Shown here: one piece after another, positions 5,563-12,163 of the stretch | Numbering within the stretch: the first letter of the stretch is position 1 | How the letters are laid out: each line of letters opens with the position of its first letter | NCBI GenBank assembly: GCA_902805985.1 | Contig: CADCUW010000411.1 | Location: forward strand, 1-13,480 | DNA length: 13,480 nt | Reading direction: 5' to 3' | DNA from: an uncultured Rubrobacteraceae bacterium | Lineage (GTDB): Bacteria; Actinomycetota; Rubrobacteria; Rubrobacterales; Rubrobacteraceae | Program-made: the position numbers and the translations under genes | The notes under the pieces: generated by a model | What the model was told of the DNA's origin: nothing | Seen by the model: only the letters and a program-made list of their open reading frames with translations | Databases searched by the model: none

Positions 5563-5895
5563 ATGCCCGAGCAGCCGAGCAAGATCCCCACCTTTACGTC
5601 CGCTCGGAGGACGGACTCCTCGGCCTCACCGTAGCGGCGACCGGCAACCGGGCCGCGCTCCTGAAGCTGTGTCGGCAGTTAGATGAGCGTTCAAGGAAGA
5701 GGACTCGTATCCCTCCGACCAGGCGATCTATTACGACGTCAACTGTGATCTCTTCGAGGTGGCCGTCAAGCTGGCGAGGAATCCAGGGGGAAGCGGGAGC
5801 CGGTCCCCAAGCCAGGGAGGACGCCGAAGCGGCTGGCGTGGGCGAAGTTGGCGAGGAGGCCAAAGGAGAGGCGGGAGCGCGGCAAGAACGGTTAG
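5563..5895 (+). pseudogene. Small hypothetical protein gene split by three single-base frameshifts
   Basis: No single frame is convincing, but three consecutive frames give protein-like segments: MPEQPSKIP from the ATG at 5563; LYVRSEDGLLGLTVAATG and ALLKLCRQLDER from about 5590; FKEEDSYPSDQAIYYDVN and LFEVAVKLARN from 5690; and KREPVPKPGRTPKRLAWAKL up to the TAG at 5893-5895. Each junction is mended by adding one base to a short run: CCCC at 5586-5589, TT at 5690-5691 and GGGGG at 5786-5790. The restored protein would have 111 residues. The promoter, a GGGGAGAG ribosome site, the start and the stop are all intact. All three shifts have the same sign and sit at homopolymers, so sequencing error is a serious alternative to real decay. 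Family unknown. Confidence 0.6.
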
Positions 5896-5976
5896 CCGGG
5901 GGTTCATCTTTGGAAAGACTGGACGCGAATAGAACGAAAACAGGCCGTCGCACCTGACAGGGGTTTGACAGTGTAA

Positions 5977-6196
5977 GCCCTGCCGAAGTACCCGTATGCG
6001 TCCGAGAAGGTGGCCCACAGGTACGCCAGGACGGGTGTCAGAGGAGGGTCGCACCCCGGACGACGCGCGGCTAGCAGCGCTGGGAGACGAAACGATGAGG
6101 GCCATAATCGAGGAGACCTCAAGGCTGGGGAACAAAGACAAGAAGTTGCTGCTGAGGATGGCGCGCCAGATCCCTTCGCCCCCCAACGACGCTTAG
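5977..6196 (+). pseudogene. Remnant of a small regulator-like gene with a frameshift
   Basis: The 3' part, ending at the TAG at 6194-6196, encodes EEGRTPDDARLAALGDETMR, then AIIEETSRLGNKDKKLLLRM and ARQIPSPPNDA. This helical, charged tail recalls the C-termini of XRE-type regulators. Upstream, a different frame reads LPKYPYASEKVAHRYART with coding-like base use, and skipping one G of the GGG at 6014-6016 joins the two. An in-frame TAA at 5974-5976 closes the upstream part, and no DNA-binding domain is present. A start at the ATG 5996 in the downstream frame would give 66 residues, but its first residues (MRPRRWPTGTPGR) do not look coding. Most likely a 5'-truncated, frameshifted gene. Confidence 0.4.
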
Positions 6197-6316
6197 CCCC
6201 TACCGGCGTAGAAGGGAAACCGCACGGCGCTGGTTGGGTATACGAGGCGGGTACTCTTCCGAGGCCGACCGGAGCTGCGTGGGTCTCCCCCATCCAACTT
6301 CGCGTATCTTTATTCG

Positions 6317-6460
6317 ATGACACAAGATACGGCATCGCCACGTAAGGCCGTCAGCGTCGGGAACGAGTCTATCCCCCTGATCGGACCGGGGCTAGGCGGG
6401 ATCCTGCATCCGTACTTCGGAGAATTGTCCTTCCAGAGACTGTCTGGAAAATCGGAATAG
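6317..6460 (+). pseudogene. Possible small ORF cut off by the inserted repeat element
   Basis: ATG at 6317 opens a 47-codon frame reading MTQDTASPRKAVSVGNESIP, then LIGPGLGGILHPYFGELSF. The frame then enters the left terminal repeat of the element at 6435 and stops at TAG 6458-6460. The sequence before the junction is protein-like, but no ribosome site is visible and I recognise no family. If it is real, the element truncated a longer gene. Confidence 0.25.
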
Positions 6461-6577
6461 AGCCCGAATCGAGGCCCGAGGGCCACCAAGAGGGGACAAA
6501 GGATTCTGGATTTGGCCACTTCTTGCTGCCAAAGTCCCCTCGTCGAGAAGCCTTCGGGTATTTTCCAGACAGTCTCT
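6435..6577. mobile_element. 143-bp MITE-like element with 18-bp perfect terminal inverted repeats
   Basis: AGAGACTGTCTGGAAAAT at 6435-6452 is repeated exactly as its reverse complement at 6560-6577. The interior has no ORF and contains a second inverted pair (GAGGGGAC 6490-6497 with GTCCCCTC 6534-6541), so the unit could fold on itself. The flanking octamers (gtccttcc and ctacgagg) do not match, so there is no target duplication under this choice of ends. The repeats recall the ends of IS256-type insertion sequences, but that is from memory and uncertain. A non-autonomous element or an internally deleted IS fits best. Confidence 0.65.
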
Positions 6578-6608
6578 CTACGAGGTTGGGTGAATAAGGG
6601 CGAGAGGG

Positions 6609-6635
6609 AGGGCCGTGGTATGAAGTCCCGGCCCT
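6609..6635 (-). terminator. Hairpin downstream of the protease gene
   Basis: AGGGCCG/CGGCCCT, 7 bp with a 13-base loop, lies 27 bases past the end of the protease gene. The following minus-strand sequence is pyrimidine-rich, not a clean U-run. Confidence 0.4.
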
Positions 6636-6662
6636 GGTAAACGTGGCCTTCGCGCTGGAACC

Positions 6663-7835
6663 CTAGAAACCGCCGACGTACTCGCGCACGATGGCGGCGC
6701 CGTCCTTGCTGGTGCCGGCGGTGGCCGTCGCGCTGGAGGTGAGCTCGCCTTCGACCTCCGCGGGGCTCGAGGCGGTGTTCTTCGAGAGGTAGAGGGCGGC
6801 CCCGCCGCCCACGTGCGGGGCGGACATCGAGGTGCCGCTCATCTTGATCGCCCCACCGCCCTTCTTCGTCGAGAGGATGCCCGCCCCGGGCGCCCAGATG
6901 TCCACGCAGGAGCCGTAGTTGCTCCACCAGGGCTCCGCGTCCCTCTTGTTGGTCGCCGCGACGGTGGCGACGCCGTTGTCGGTGCCCGCTCCCGCCCTGG
7001 CCGGGGAGCTCTTGCAGGCGTCCTCGCCCTCGTTGCCAGCAGCTATAGAGTAGAAGACGCCACCGGCCGCCGAGTTCGTCACCGCGACGTCGAAGGCCTT
7101 GCTCAACCCGGAGCCAATGCTTATGTTGGCGATCGCTGGCGTGACGGCGTTCGCGGTCACCCAGTCGATGCCCTCGATCGCGTCGGAGACTGTGCCCGAG
7201 CCGCGGCAGCCGGTCACCTTCACGCCCGTGAGGGGGACGCCTGGGGAGGACCCTACCACGTCGCGCGCGTTGTCCTTGGCCGCAACGATGCCCGCCACGT
7301 GCGTGCCGTGGCCGTAGCAGTCGTAGTTCTTGCCGTCCCCCGCGAAGTTGACGTGGTTCGCCACTCTGAGGTCGCGGTGCTTGTAGACGCCGGAGTCGAT
7401 CACGTAGGCGTTGACGCCCGAGACGGCCCCCGAACCGTCCCCGGCCTTCGTGGAGCTCTTGTCCGCGTCGATCTTGTCGATGCCCCAGGGGATCGTCTGG
7501 GCGGTCGCCCGCGTCGTCTGGTCGGACTCTACGTAGGCCACCCGCCCGTCGGCGCGCACCTCCCCCAGGCGCCTCTCTGGGATGCGGGCGGCGTAGCCGT
7601 TTATGGCGTGCCGGTAGGTGTGGATCACCTCGGCGCCGTGTCCTTGGGCGTGCTCCCGGGCCACGGCGGTTGGATCCTGGGTTGCCTCCTCGAGCACGAC
7701 TATGTACCGGCCTGGGATGGCGTCCCGCGGGGAGCCTTGGCCGGCCGTGGTGCCCTCCTGGGCCAGCGCCAGCCCTGCGCAAGAGAGCAGCACAGCTAGT
7801 GCCGTCGAAGCCAGCATCAGAACGTTCCTTCTCAT
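6663..7835 (-). CDS. Secreted subtilisin-like serine protease (S8 family, proteinase K-like)
   Basis: 390 residues. A Sec signal peptide covers residues 1 to about 25 (MRRN, hydrophobic core, cleavage after ALA). An inhibitor I9 propeptide spans about 41-110 (GRYIVVLEE to VAYVESDQ). The catalytic domain follows, with Asp147 (YVIDSGV), His176 (GHGTHVAG), the oxyanion Asn268 (AAGNEG) and Ser336 (GTSMSAPHV). The order and spacing are normal for a proteinase K-type enzyme, and all key residues are present. It should be exported, cleaved from its propeptide outside the cell and degrade proteins. The ATG has AGGAGG starting 17 bases upstream, extending into a G-run. The gene stands alone on its strand, with a likely terminator at 6609-6635. 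Confidence 0.95.
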   Translation of the reverse strand: MRRNVLMLASTALAVLLSCAGLALAQEGTTAGQGSPRDAIPGRYIVVLEEATQDPTAVAREHAQGHGAEVIHTYRHAINGYAARIPERRLGEVRADGRVAYVESDQTTRATAQTIPWGIDKIDADKSSTKAGDGSGAVSGVNAYVIDSGVYKHRDLRVANHVNFAGDGKNYDCYGHGTHVAGIVAAKDNARDVVGSSPGVPLTGVKVTGCRGSGTVSDAIEGIDWVTANAVTPAIANISIGSGLSKAFDVAVTNSAAGGVFYSIAAGNEGEDACKSSPARAGAGTDNGVATVAATNKRDAEPWWSNYGSCVDIWAPGAGILSTKKGGGAIKMSGTSMSAPHVGGGAALYLSKNTASSPAEVEGELTSSATATAGTSKDGAAIVREYVGGF

Positions 7836-8087
7836 CTCCGTACCCCCTCCTCTTGTGCCAGGTGGAGACAGAAAGGCGCTAACCCGCCATCTCCGCGCGC
7901 TCCCTTAGTGTCGACGATAGCGGGCGGTATGTCTATTATTGAGCGGTCGCCCCGTGTTCGGAAACCTTCCCGGCGAACTTCCGACTTGTTTAACTCTGGG
8001 CAGGAGCTTGGTGGTCTGCAGCCGCTAAGCTTCTAGGGTACCGGTTTTAGGGATCGCTCGCGAACTTCCTGCCGCCCACCAGTTGGG

Positions 8088-8426
8088 TTGGCTTGTTCTC
8101 GGCTTGCGTCCCGCCGGTGCCCGCGGCAGGCCGGGCGGGGCTTCTGGCACCGCTACGGGGTGGTGGTGGCGTCTGTGTGCATCGGCGGGGCGATCGAAGG
8201 CGCGATGCTAGGCTGTGTGTTCTCCCTGGACGGGACGCTGTTCCCCGAAGCGGCTCCCGGAGACTACGCGGGGGAACTCGGCCGCCTTATCGCCGACACG
8301 GGGGTGTTGTTGTTCGGGGCCGGGTGCGTAGGCGCCGTCTTTGGACTGGTGGTGGGGCTGGCGGCGGGCGTGGCCCTCGGGCTGCCGCTGGCCGCGCTTC
8401 TCGGGACGCTCTCGGAAAGAGACTGA
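8088..8426 (+). CDS. Small hypothetical membrane protein
   Basis: The frame can start at the TTG 8088 (112 residues), but its first 20 residues are basic and carry no ribosome site. A GTG near 8161, just before the hydrophobic part, would give a protein of about 88 residues. Two hydrophobic segments are clear: VVVASVCIGGAIEGAMLGCV, and VLLFGAGCVGAVFGLVVGLA continuing into AGVALGLPLAALLG. Between them is an acidic loop (FPEAAPGDYAGELGRLIAD). The Gly/Ala-rich helices look like a small helical-hairpin membrane protein of unknown role. It lies alone between the divergent protease gene and the converging thiolase gene. Confidence 0.5.
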   Translation: MACSRLASRRCPRQAGRGFWHRYGVVVASVCIGGAIEGAMLGCVFSLDGTLFPEAAPGDYAGELGRLIADTGVLLFGAGCVGAVFGLVVGLAAGVALGLPLAALLGTLSERD

Positions 8427-8580
8427 CTCTAGGGGCCGCCTAGATCCGACGTCCCCCGTCCGGCTCCCTCCCGCGGCCCGACTTCCGAGAACCCGATCCG
8501 CGCGTCCGGTACCCCGAACCCTTCGGCCCCGCCCGCCGTCTCCAGGGCCTCCGCAACCGGCAAGCCAGGCGCCGGCGAGT

Positions 8581-9855
8581 TTACTCCACTTTCTCCAGGA
8601 CCATCGCGATGCCCTGACCGACGCCGATACACATCGTGGCGAGGCCGAACCGGGCGTCTTCTCTACGTCCCATCTCGTGAACGAGCGTGGTCAGGATGCG
8701 CGCGCCCGAAGCCCCTAGAGGATGCCCCAGCGCGATGGCCCCACCGTTGGGGTTGAGCCTCTCGTCCTCCGGGTCGATGCCCCACTCGTGGATCACGGCC
8801 AGGCTCTGCGCCGCGAACGCCTCGTTTAGCTCGATCGGGCCGACCTCGTCCATGGAGATCCCCGCCCTGACGAGTGCTTTTCTCGTGGCGGGCGCGGGCC
8901 CTATGCCCATCACCCTCGGCGGCACCCCGGCGACCGCCATGCTCCTTACCTTCGCCATGGGTCCGAGGCCGTTGGCCCTGGCGTATTCGGCGGAGACTAG
9001 CATCACGGCCGCGGCCCCGTCGTTGAGGGAGCTGCTGTTGCCGGCTGTGACCGAGCCCTCCGTGGAGAACGCGGGCTTGAGCCGGCCGAGCTTCTCGAGC
9101 GTGGTATCGCGCCTGGGTCCCTCGTCGGCCTCCACGACGGTCTCCTCCTTGCGCCCCCTGACCGTTACGGGCGCTATCTCCTCGCGGAAACGCTTGCTGT
9201 CCTGGGCGGCGACGGCCTTCTCGTGGCTGCGCAGGGCGAAGCGGTCCTGGGCCTCGCGCGAGACGTCGTACTCCTCGGCGACACCCTCTGGGTCGTCCTC
9301 ATCAGGGGTAACGAGGAAACGCTCCTGGGCGAGGTTCTCGGCGGTCATGCCCAGGGTGTCGGTGTGGCCCGACGCCTCCATCTTCGGGTTGACCATGCGC
9401 CATCCCAGGGTGGTGTCGTGGGCCGTGACGTTGCCCGTGGGGAAAGGACGCGCGCCCTTGGGGAGCACCCAGGGGGCCCGGCTCATCGACTCGACCCCCG
9501 CCCCCACGTAGACGTCGGCCTCCCCGAGCATTATGGCCCGCGCGGCCTGGGACACGGCGTCCAACCCGGAGCCGCACAGACGGTTCACCGTGACCCCGGC
9601 CACGGTCTCGGGGAAGCCCGCCAGCAGCAGGCTCATCCTGGCAACGTTTCGGTTGTCCTCGCCGGCCTGGTTGGCGCATCCCATATAGACGTCCTCGACC
9701 TCGCCGGGCGGGACGCCGGTACGGTCCACCAAGGCCTCGAGGGCCGTCGCCCCGAGGTCGTCCGGGCGGACGGAGGACAGGGCGCCGCCGTGGCGGCCAA
9801 TGGGGGTGCGAACCGCGCCGACGATCCAGACCTCTCTCGCTCCCTCGTAAGCCAT
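8581..9855 (-). CDS. Acetyl-CoA C-acyltransferase (thiolase), PcaF/PaaJ-like
   Basis: 424 residues. Thiolases cleave 3-ketoacyl-CoA with CoA. The nucleophile is Cys94 in NRLCGSGLDA, followed by Asn344 in LNEAFAAQ, His378 in GGAIALGHPLGASGAR and the second Cys409 in CIGVGQG: the complete catalytic set. The segment GCANQAGEDNRNVARM (59-74) is typical of 3-oxoadipyl-CoA thiolases (PcaF/PaaJ), which end aromatic ring breakdown, but no other aromatic-degradation gene is in the window. It is slightly long because of an acidic insertion (about 180-193, PDEDDPEG) in the loop domain. The ATG is preceded by AGGGAG. A possible small ORF ends 23 bases upstream. A gene-free stretch (8427-8580) separates it from the converging membrane protein gene. 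Confidence 0.93.
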   Translation of the reverse strand: MAYEGAREVWIVGAVRTPIGRHGGALSSVRPDDLGATALEALVDRTGVPPGEVEDVYMGCANQAGEDNRNVARMSLLLAGFPETVAGVTVNRLCGSGLDAVSQAARAIMLGEADVYVGAGVESMSRAPWVLPKGARPFPTGNVTAHDTTLGWRMVNPKMEASGHTDTLGMTAENLAQERFLVTPDEDDPEGVAEEYDVSREAQDRFALRSHEKAVAAQDSKRFREEIAPVTVRGRKEETVVEADEGPRRDTTLEKLGRLKPAFSTEGSVTAGNSSSLNDGAAAVMLVSAEYARANGLGPMAKVRSMAVAGVPPRVMGIGPAPATRKALVRAGISMDEVGPIELNEAFAAQSLAVIHEWGIDPEDERLNPNGGAIALGHPLGASGARILTTLVHEMGRREDARFGLATMCIGVGQGIAMVLEKVE

Positions 9856-9878
9856 CTCCGCTCCCTCGCTGTAGTCGA

Positions 9879-10127
9879 CTAATCGTACTCGTCCCGCAGC
9901 CAGGCATCCTGATCCCGACCCCAGGCCCGCGCAACTCGTAGGGCTTTATTCTGCCCGTCGGTAGCGAAGACGGCAAAGCGGGGGCCCGCGGCCACGTGAT
10001 GAGGCCTCAGAACATCCCGCCGCCAAGCCCTGGCGGACGCGGCGGACCGCCAGGACCCGGCCGTACAGAGAGGCATGGCGCCGCAAAGGTTCGTCAACGC
10101 CTCTTCCACGTCTTCCCGCGGCTGCAC
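9879..10127 (-). CDS. Doubtful small ORF or gene remnant upstream of the thiolase
   Basis: The stretch 9856-10212 has no solid gene. The best frame starts at a GTG (10127) without a ribosome site and encodes 82 residues. The ends look protein-like (QPREDVEEALTNLCG, and RFAVFATDG followed by RVARAWGRDQDAWLRDEYD), but the middle is rich in Trp, Arg and Ala and does not. A neighbouring frame reads SLYGRVLAVRRVRQGLAAG in that middle part, which suggests a frameshifted remnant. It ends 23 bases before the thiolase start. Family unknown. Confidence 0.25.
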   Translation of the reverse strand: MQPREDVEEALTNLCGAMPLCTAGSWRSAASARAWRRDVLRPHHVAAGPRFAVFATDGQNKALRVARAWGRDQDAWLRDEYD

Positions 10128-10212
10128 GAGCTTTGTGGCGTATCGTCCGGCAGAGGTTCACGCCGCATACTTTTCGGGAGAGCGTGTAGGGCCGTTTCGC
10201 CCGCGGGGATCT

Positions 10213-10692
10213 CTAGGTCTCTATGTTGACCGTCATGAGCCCGGAGAGGCCGTCTTCGTCTATTCCCACGAAGTAGATGGGGACCTCGGCGATGCCGGTC
10301 TCGCAGCGGTAGACGGCGAGCGCGTCGTAGCGGCGGTGGAAGAGCCTCTGGAGCCTCGCGAAACCGCGGGCGGTCCTCCTCTGCCCCTCGTCCATCCAGG
10401 GCTGGACGTCGCCCAGTCGGTCGAAGGTGGCGTCGAAGTCCTGGCGGGAGACGCCGCCCTCCGGCGAATCGCAGCCGGTGAGATCGGAGAAGCGTTCGAC
10501 GGAGGGTAGCTCGTTCTCGCCGGGGTAGGAGACGAACCACCAGGCGCTGTCCGCCTCGGAGCCCGGCATCTGGAGCCCCTCGGAGGCTTTCAGCAGCCGG
10601 CTCTCGGTGTCCTGCGCGGTGGCGGCGGTGTCCAGCAGCAGGCCCGCCAGCAGCGTTGGAGATCCGATAAAGACGCCCTTCCATCTGGTCAT
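10213..10692 (-). CDS. Secreted protein resembling nuclease A inhibitor (NuiA)
   Basis: 159 residues from the ATG at 10692, with GGGAGAG upstream; the frame is open further upstream but is antisense to the pyrophosphatase gene there. Residues 1-26 look like a signal peptide (MTRWKG, then SPTLLAGLLLDTAATAQ). The mature part has the layout I remember from cyanobacterial NuiA: LLKASEGLQMPGSEAD at the start, a central DFDATFDRLGDVQPWMDE, FARLQRLFHRRYDALAVYR, and the ending EVPIYFVGIDEDGLSGLMTV NIET, where NuiA ends in a similar VxVYxxG...GLxTxxxET pattern. NuiA blocks a non-specific nuclease. If the likeness holds, this would inhibit a secreted nuclease. No nuclease gene lies beside it. Assigned by pattern only. 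Confidence 0.6.
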   Translation of the reverse strand: MTRWKGVFIGSPTLLAGLLLDTAATAQDTESRLLKASEGLQMPGSEADSAWWFVSYPGENELPSVERFSDLTGCDSPEGGVSRQDFDATFDRLGDVQPWMDEGQRRTARGFARLQRLFHRRYDALAVYRCETGIAEVPIYFVGIDEDGLSGLMTVNIET

Positions 10693-10750
10693 GCCAACTC
10701 TCCCTTCCCGGTTGCGTGCCGTTGCGAGGTTATCGGCCGGGCGGTGGGTG

Positions 10751-10781
10751 TTGTTTAGAGGCAGGGGTGGCGGAGTAAGAT
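10751..10781 (+). promoter_or_regulatory. Possible promoter for the pyrophosphatase operon
   Basis: TTGTTT (10751-10756), a 19-base spacer and TAAGAT (10776-10781). The spacer is longer than usual, so the assignment is weak. It would give a leader of about 45 bases. Confidence 0.35.
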
Positions 10782-10833
10782 GGGCGCGCGGGGCCGGCGA
10801 TGGGGCCGGTCCGAAACGGCGAGAGGAGTCTGG

Positions 10834-11373
10834 ATGCCGCACCCCTGGCATGACGTGGAGATAGGAGAAGACGCCCCCCGGGTGTTTCAGGCGCTGGTCG
10901 AGATTCCGAAGAGCTCGAAGGTCAAGTACGAGTTGGACAAGGACACGGGGATGCTCAAGGTGGACCGCGTCCTGTACTCCTCCATCCACTACCCGGCCAA
11001 CTACGGCTTTATTCCCCGCACCCTGGGCGACGACGGCGACCCGCTCGACGTGCTCGTCCTCATGCAGGAGCCCGTCTACCCCTTGAGCCTGCTCGTGGTG
11101 AGGCCCATAGGCATGATGCATATGGTCGACGACGGCGAGAACGACGAGAAGATCATCTGCGTCCCGCTCGAAGACCCGGAGTACCGCTCCTACGAGAGCT
11201 ACGACGAGCTGCCCCAGCACCGTCTCGACGAGTTGAGGAGCTTCTTTGAGGACTACAAGAAACTCGAGGACAAAGAGGTCAACGTCGAGGACTTCGCCGA
11301 CGCGAAGGAGGCGATAAAGGCCGTGGAGCACGCGATGAAGCTCTACGACGAGGAATTCTCCGGGCGCGGTTAG
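10834..11373 (+). CDS. ppa: Inorganic pyrophosphatase, family I
   Basis: 179 residues from the ATG at 10834, chosen because AGGAG (10824-10828) lies 5 bases upstream and the protein then begins like the family; the frame is open back to 10780. The signature is DGDPLD (67-72), with [18 protein letters not shown] (22-39) supplying the active-site Lys and Glu, [10 protein letters not shown] (52-61), and YKKLE (141-145) with the second Lys. The length fits the hexameric bacterial enzymes of 165-180 residues. It splits pyrophosphate into phosphate in the cytoplasm and so pulls nucleic-acid and aminoacyl-tRNA synthesis forward, needing magnesium. It is followed on the same strand by the two paralogous small genes, probably in one transcript. 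Confidence 0.97.
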   Translation: MPHPWHDVEIGEDAPRVFQALVEIPKSSKVKYELDKDTGMLKVDRVLYSSIHYPANYGFIPRTLGDDGDPLDVLVLMQEPVYPLSLLVVRPIGMMHMVDDGENDEKIICVPLEDPEYRSYESYDELPQHRLDELRSFFEDYKKLEDKEVNVEDFADAKEAIKAVEHAMKLYDEEFSGRG

Positions 11374-11440
11374 GAACCGGCCTGTGGGGGCATAGAGCCC
11401 GCAGCAAGGCAGACGAACGCAAGAGACGGAAGGAGGATTC

Positions 11441-11698
11441 GTGGCGGAGCAACGCACCGAGGGACGGATCAGAGTGCGTCAGGTTACGGACGTGCAGTTC
11501 TCGTGGACCGAGGAGGGGCGGGGCGAACACGGCGCCTTCACGGTGCAGCTCGTTCTCGATAACGGCGCCGAGGAGTACGTGCTCCAGCCGACGGCCGAGG
11601 ACGCCAAGGTACAGTTGGAGCTCTTCGAGAGCGCGAGCACGGTCTACTTCGACCTCGACCGGAAGGTCTTGATCCCGAGCAACATATCGCTGGGCTAG
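11441..11698 (+). CDS. Conserved hypothetical protein, 85 aa (first of two tandem paralogs)
   Basis: GTG start at 11441 behind AAGGAGG (11429-11435) at 5 bases. The small acidic protein begins VRQVTDVQFSWTEEGRG and contains LDNGAEEY, AEDAKVQLELFESASTVYFD and RKVLI. It has no signal or membrane segment. More than half of its residues match the next gene, so the two arose by tandem duplication. The alternating hydrophobic pattern suggests a compact beta-rich fold with one helix (AEDAKVQLELFES). I do not recognise the family. It is 67 bases downstream of the pyrophosphatase gene. Confidence 0.85.
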   Translation: MAEQRTEGRIRVRQVTDVQFSWTEEGRGEHGAFTVQLVLDNGAEEYVLQPTAEDAKVQLELFESASTVYFDLDRKVLIPSNISLG

Positions 11699-11732
11699 GG
11701 ACGAACAGAACACGCGACGAAGGAGAAGAGCG

Positions 11733-11990
11733 TTGAGCGAGAACGTCGAGCGGAACATCATGGTGCGCCAGGTAACGGACGTGCATGCCAACTGGAGCGA
11801 GCAGGAGCGCGGGGGGCCCGGCAAGTTCTCCTACCAGCTCATCCTGGACAACGGCGCCGAAGAGTACGCCATCAGGCCCGAGGCCGAGGACGCGGACGTC
11901 CTGATCGAACTCTTCAAGCAGACGAGCACGATCTACTTCGACATGGAGCGCAAGGTCCTCATCTTCGGGAGCATCCCGCTCGGAGGATAG
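11733..11990 (+). CDS. Conserved hypothetical protein, 85 aa (second of two tandem paralogs)
   Basis: TTG start at 11733 behind AAGGAG (11720-11725) at 7 bases. It shares with the preceding gene VRQVTDV, the W-E-RG-G-F run, QL-LDNGAEEY, AEDA, ELF, ST-YFD and RKVLI, and differs mainly at the N-terminus and at the end (SIPLGG against NISLG). The separate ribosome site and a gap of only 34 bases point to co-transcription and two similar subunits, possibly a heteromer. It is followed by two strong terminators. Function unknown. Confidence 0.85.
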   Translation: MSENVERNIMVRQVTDVHANWSEQERGGPGKFSYQLILDNGAEEYAIRPEAEDADVLIELFKQTSTIYFDMERKVLIFGSIPLGG

Positions 11991-12042
11991 CCCGTAGCCG
12001 TCACCACTTGGTCGGCCCGAGACGGGCCGATGTAGCAACAAT

Positions 12043-12086
12043 GGCACGAAGAGGGGGACCCGGTACCGGGTCCCCCTCTTCGTGCC
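12043..12086. terminator. 44-bp perfect palindrome, strong bidirectional terminator
   Basis: Every base of 12043-12064 pairs with 12065-12086; the outer end is GGCACGAAGAGGGGGACC and the centre is CGGTACCG. It lies 53 bases after the stop of the second paralog and before the converging SRPBCC gene. An RNA of this sequence would form a very stable hairpin in either direction. Confidence 0.75.
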
Positions 12087-12099
12087 GAAGATAAAGCGA

Positions 12100-12139
12100 G
12101 AAGGGGGGCGGCGCCGAAAATAGGCGCCGCCCCCCCTTC
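12100..12139. terminator. Second strong hairpin between converging genes
   Basis: GGGGGGCGGCGCC (12103-12115) pairs with GGCGCCGCCCCCC (12123-12135) over 13 bp around the loop GAAAATA. After one bulged C the stem continues for at least 3 bp (GAA/TTC). The plus-strand tail is TTCTTCTAG. It lies 24 bases past the end of the SRPBCC gene and would serve that gene and back up the palindrome at 12043-12086. Confidence 0.75.
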
Positions 12140-12163
12140 TTCTAGCTGACTGCTAGAAGCTCT

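Noticed and set aside
5904..6341. Minus-strand frame of 145 codons across the decayed region
   Set aside because: No family likeness and it is antisense to the plus-strand remnant whose tail looks coding.
6813..7799. Long plus-strand frame of 328 codons opposite the protease gene
   Set aside because: Antisense shadow of a high-GC gene; the translation is rich in Arg, Val, Gly and Ala with no recognisable domain, while the minus strand encodes a complete S8 protease.
8505..8514. TCCGGTACCC matching the tRNA-Leu 3' end, considered as a right attachment site
   Set aside because: Only 10 bases match, with no T-stem similarity upstream; such a match is not surprising in GC-rich DNA, and intact ordinary genes lie between.
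8429..8632. Minus-strand frame of 67 codons overlapping the 3' end of the thiolase
   Set aside because: No ribosome site, overlaps the thiolase in another frame, Gly/Pro-rich without features; 8427-8580 appears to be plain intergenic DNA.
8687..9511. Plus-strand frame of 274 codons opposite the thiolase gene
   Set aside because: Antisense shadow; low-complexity Ser/Ala/Pro sequence, no ribosome site, and the minus strand carries the full thiolase catalytic set.
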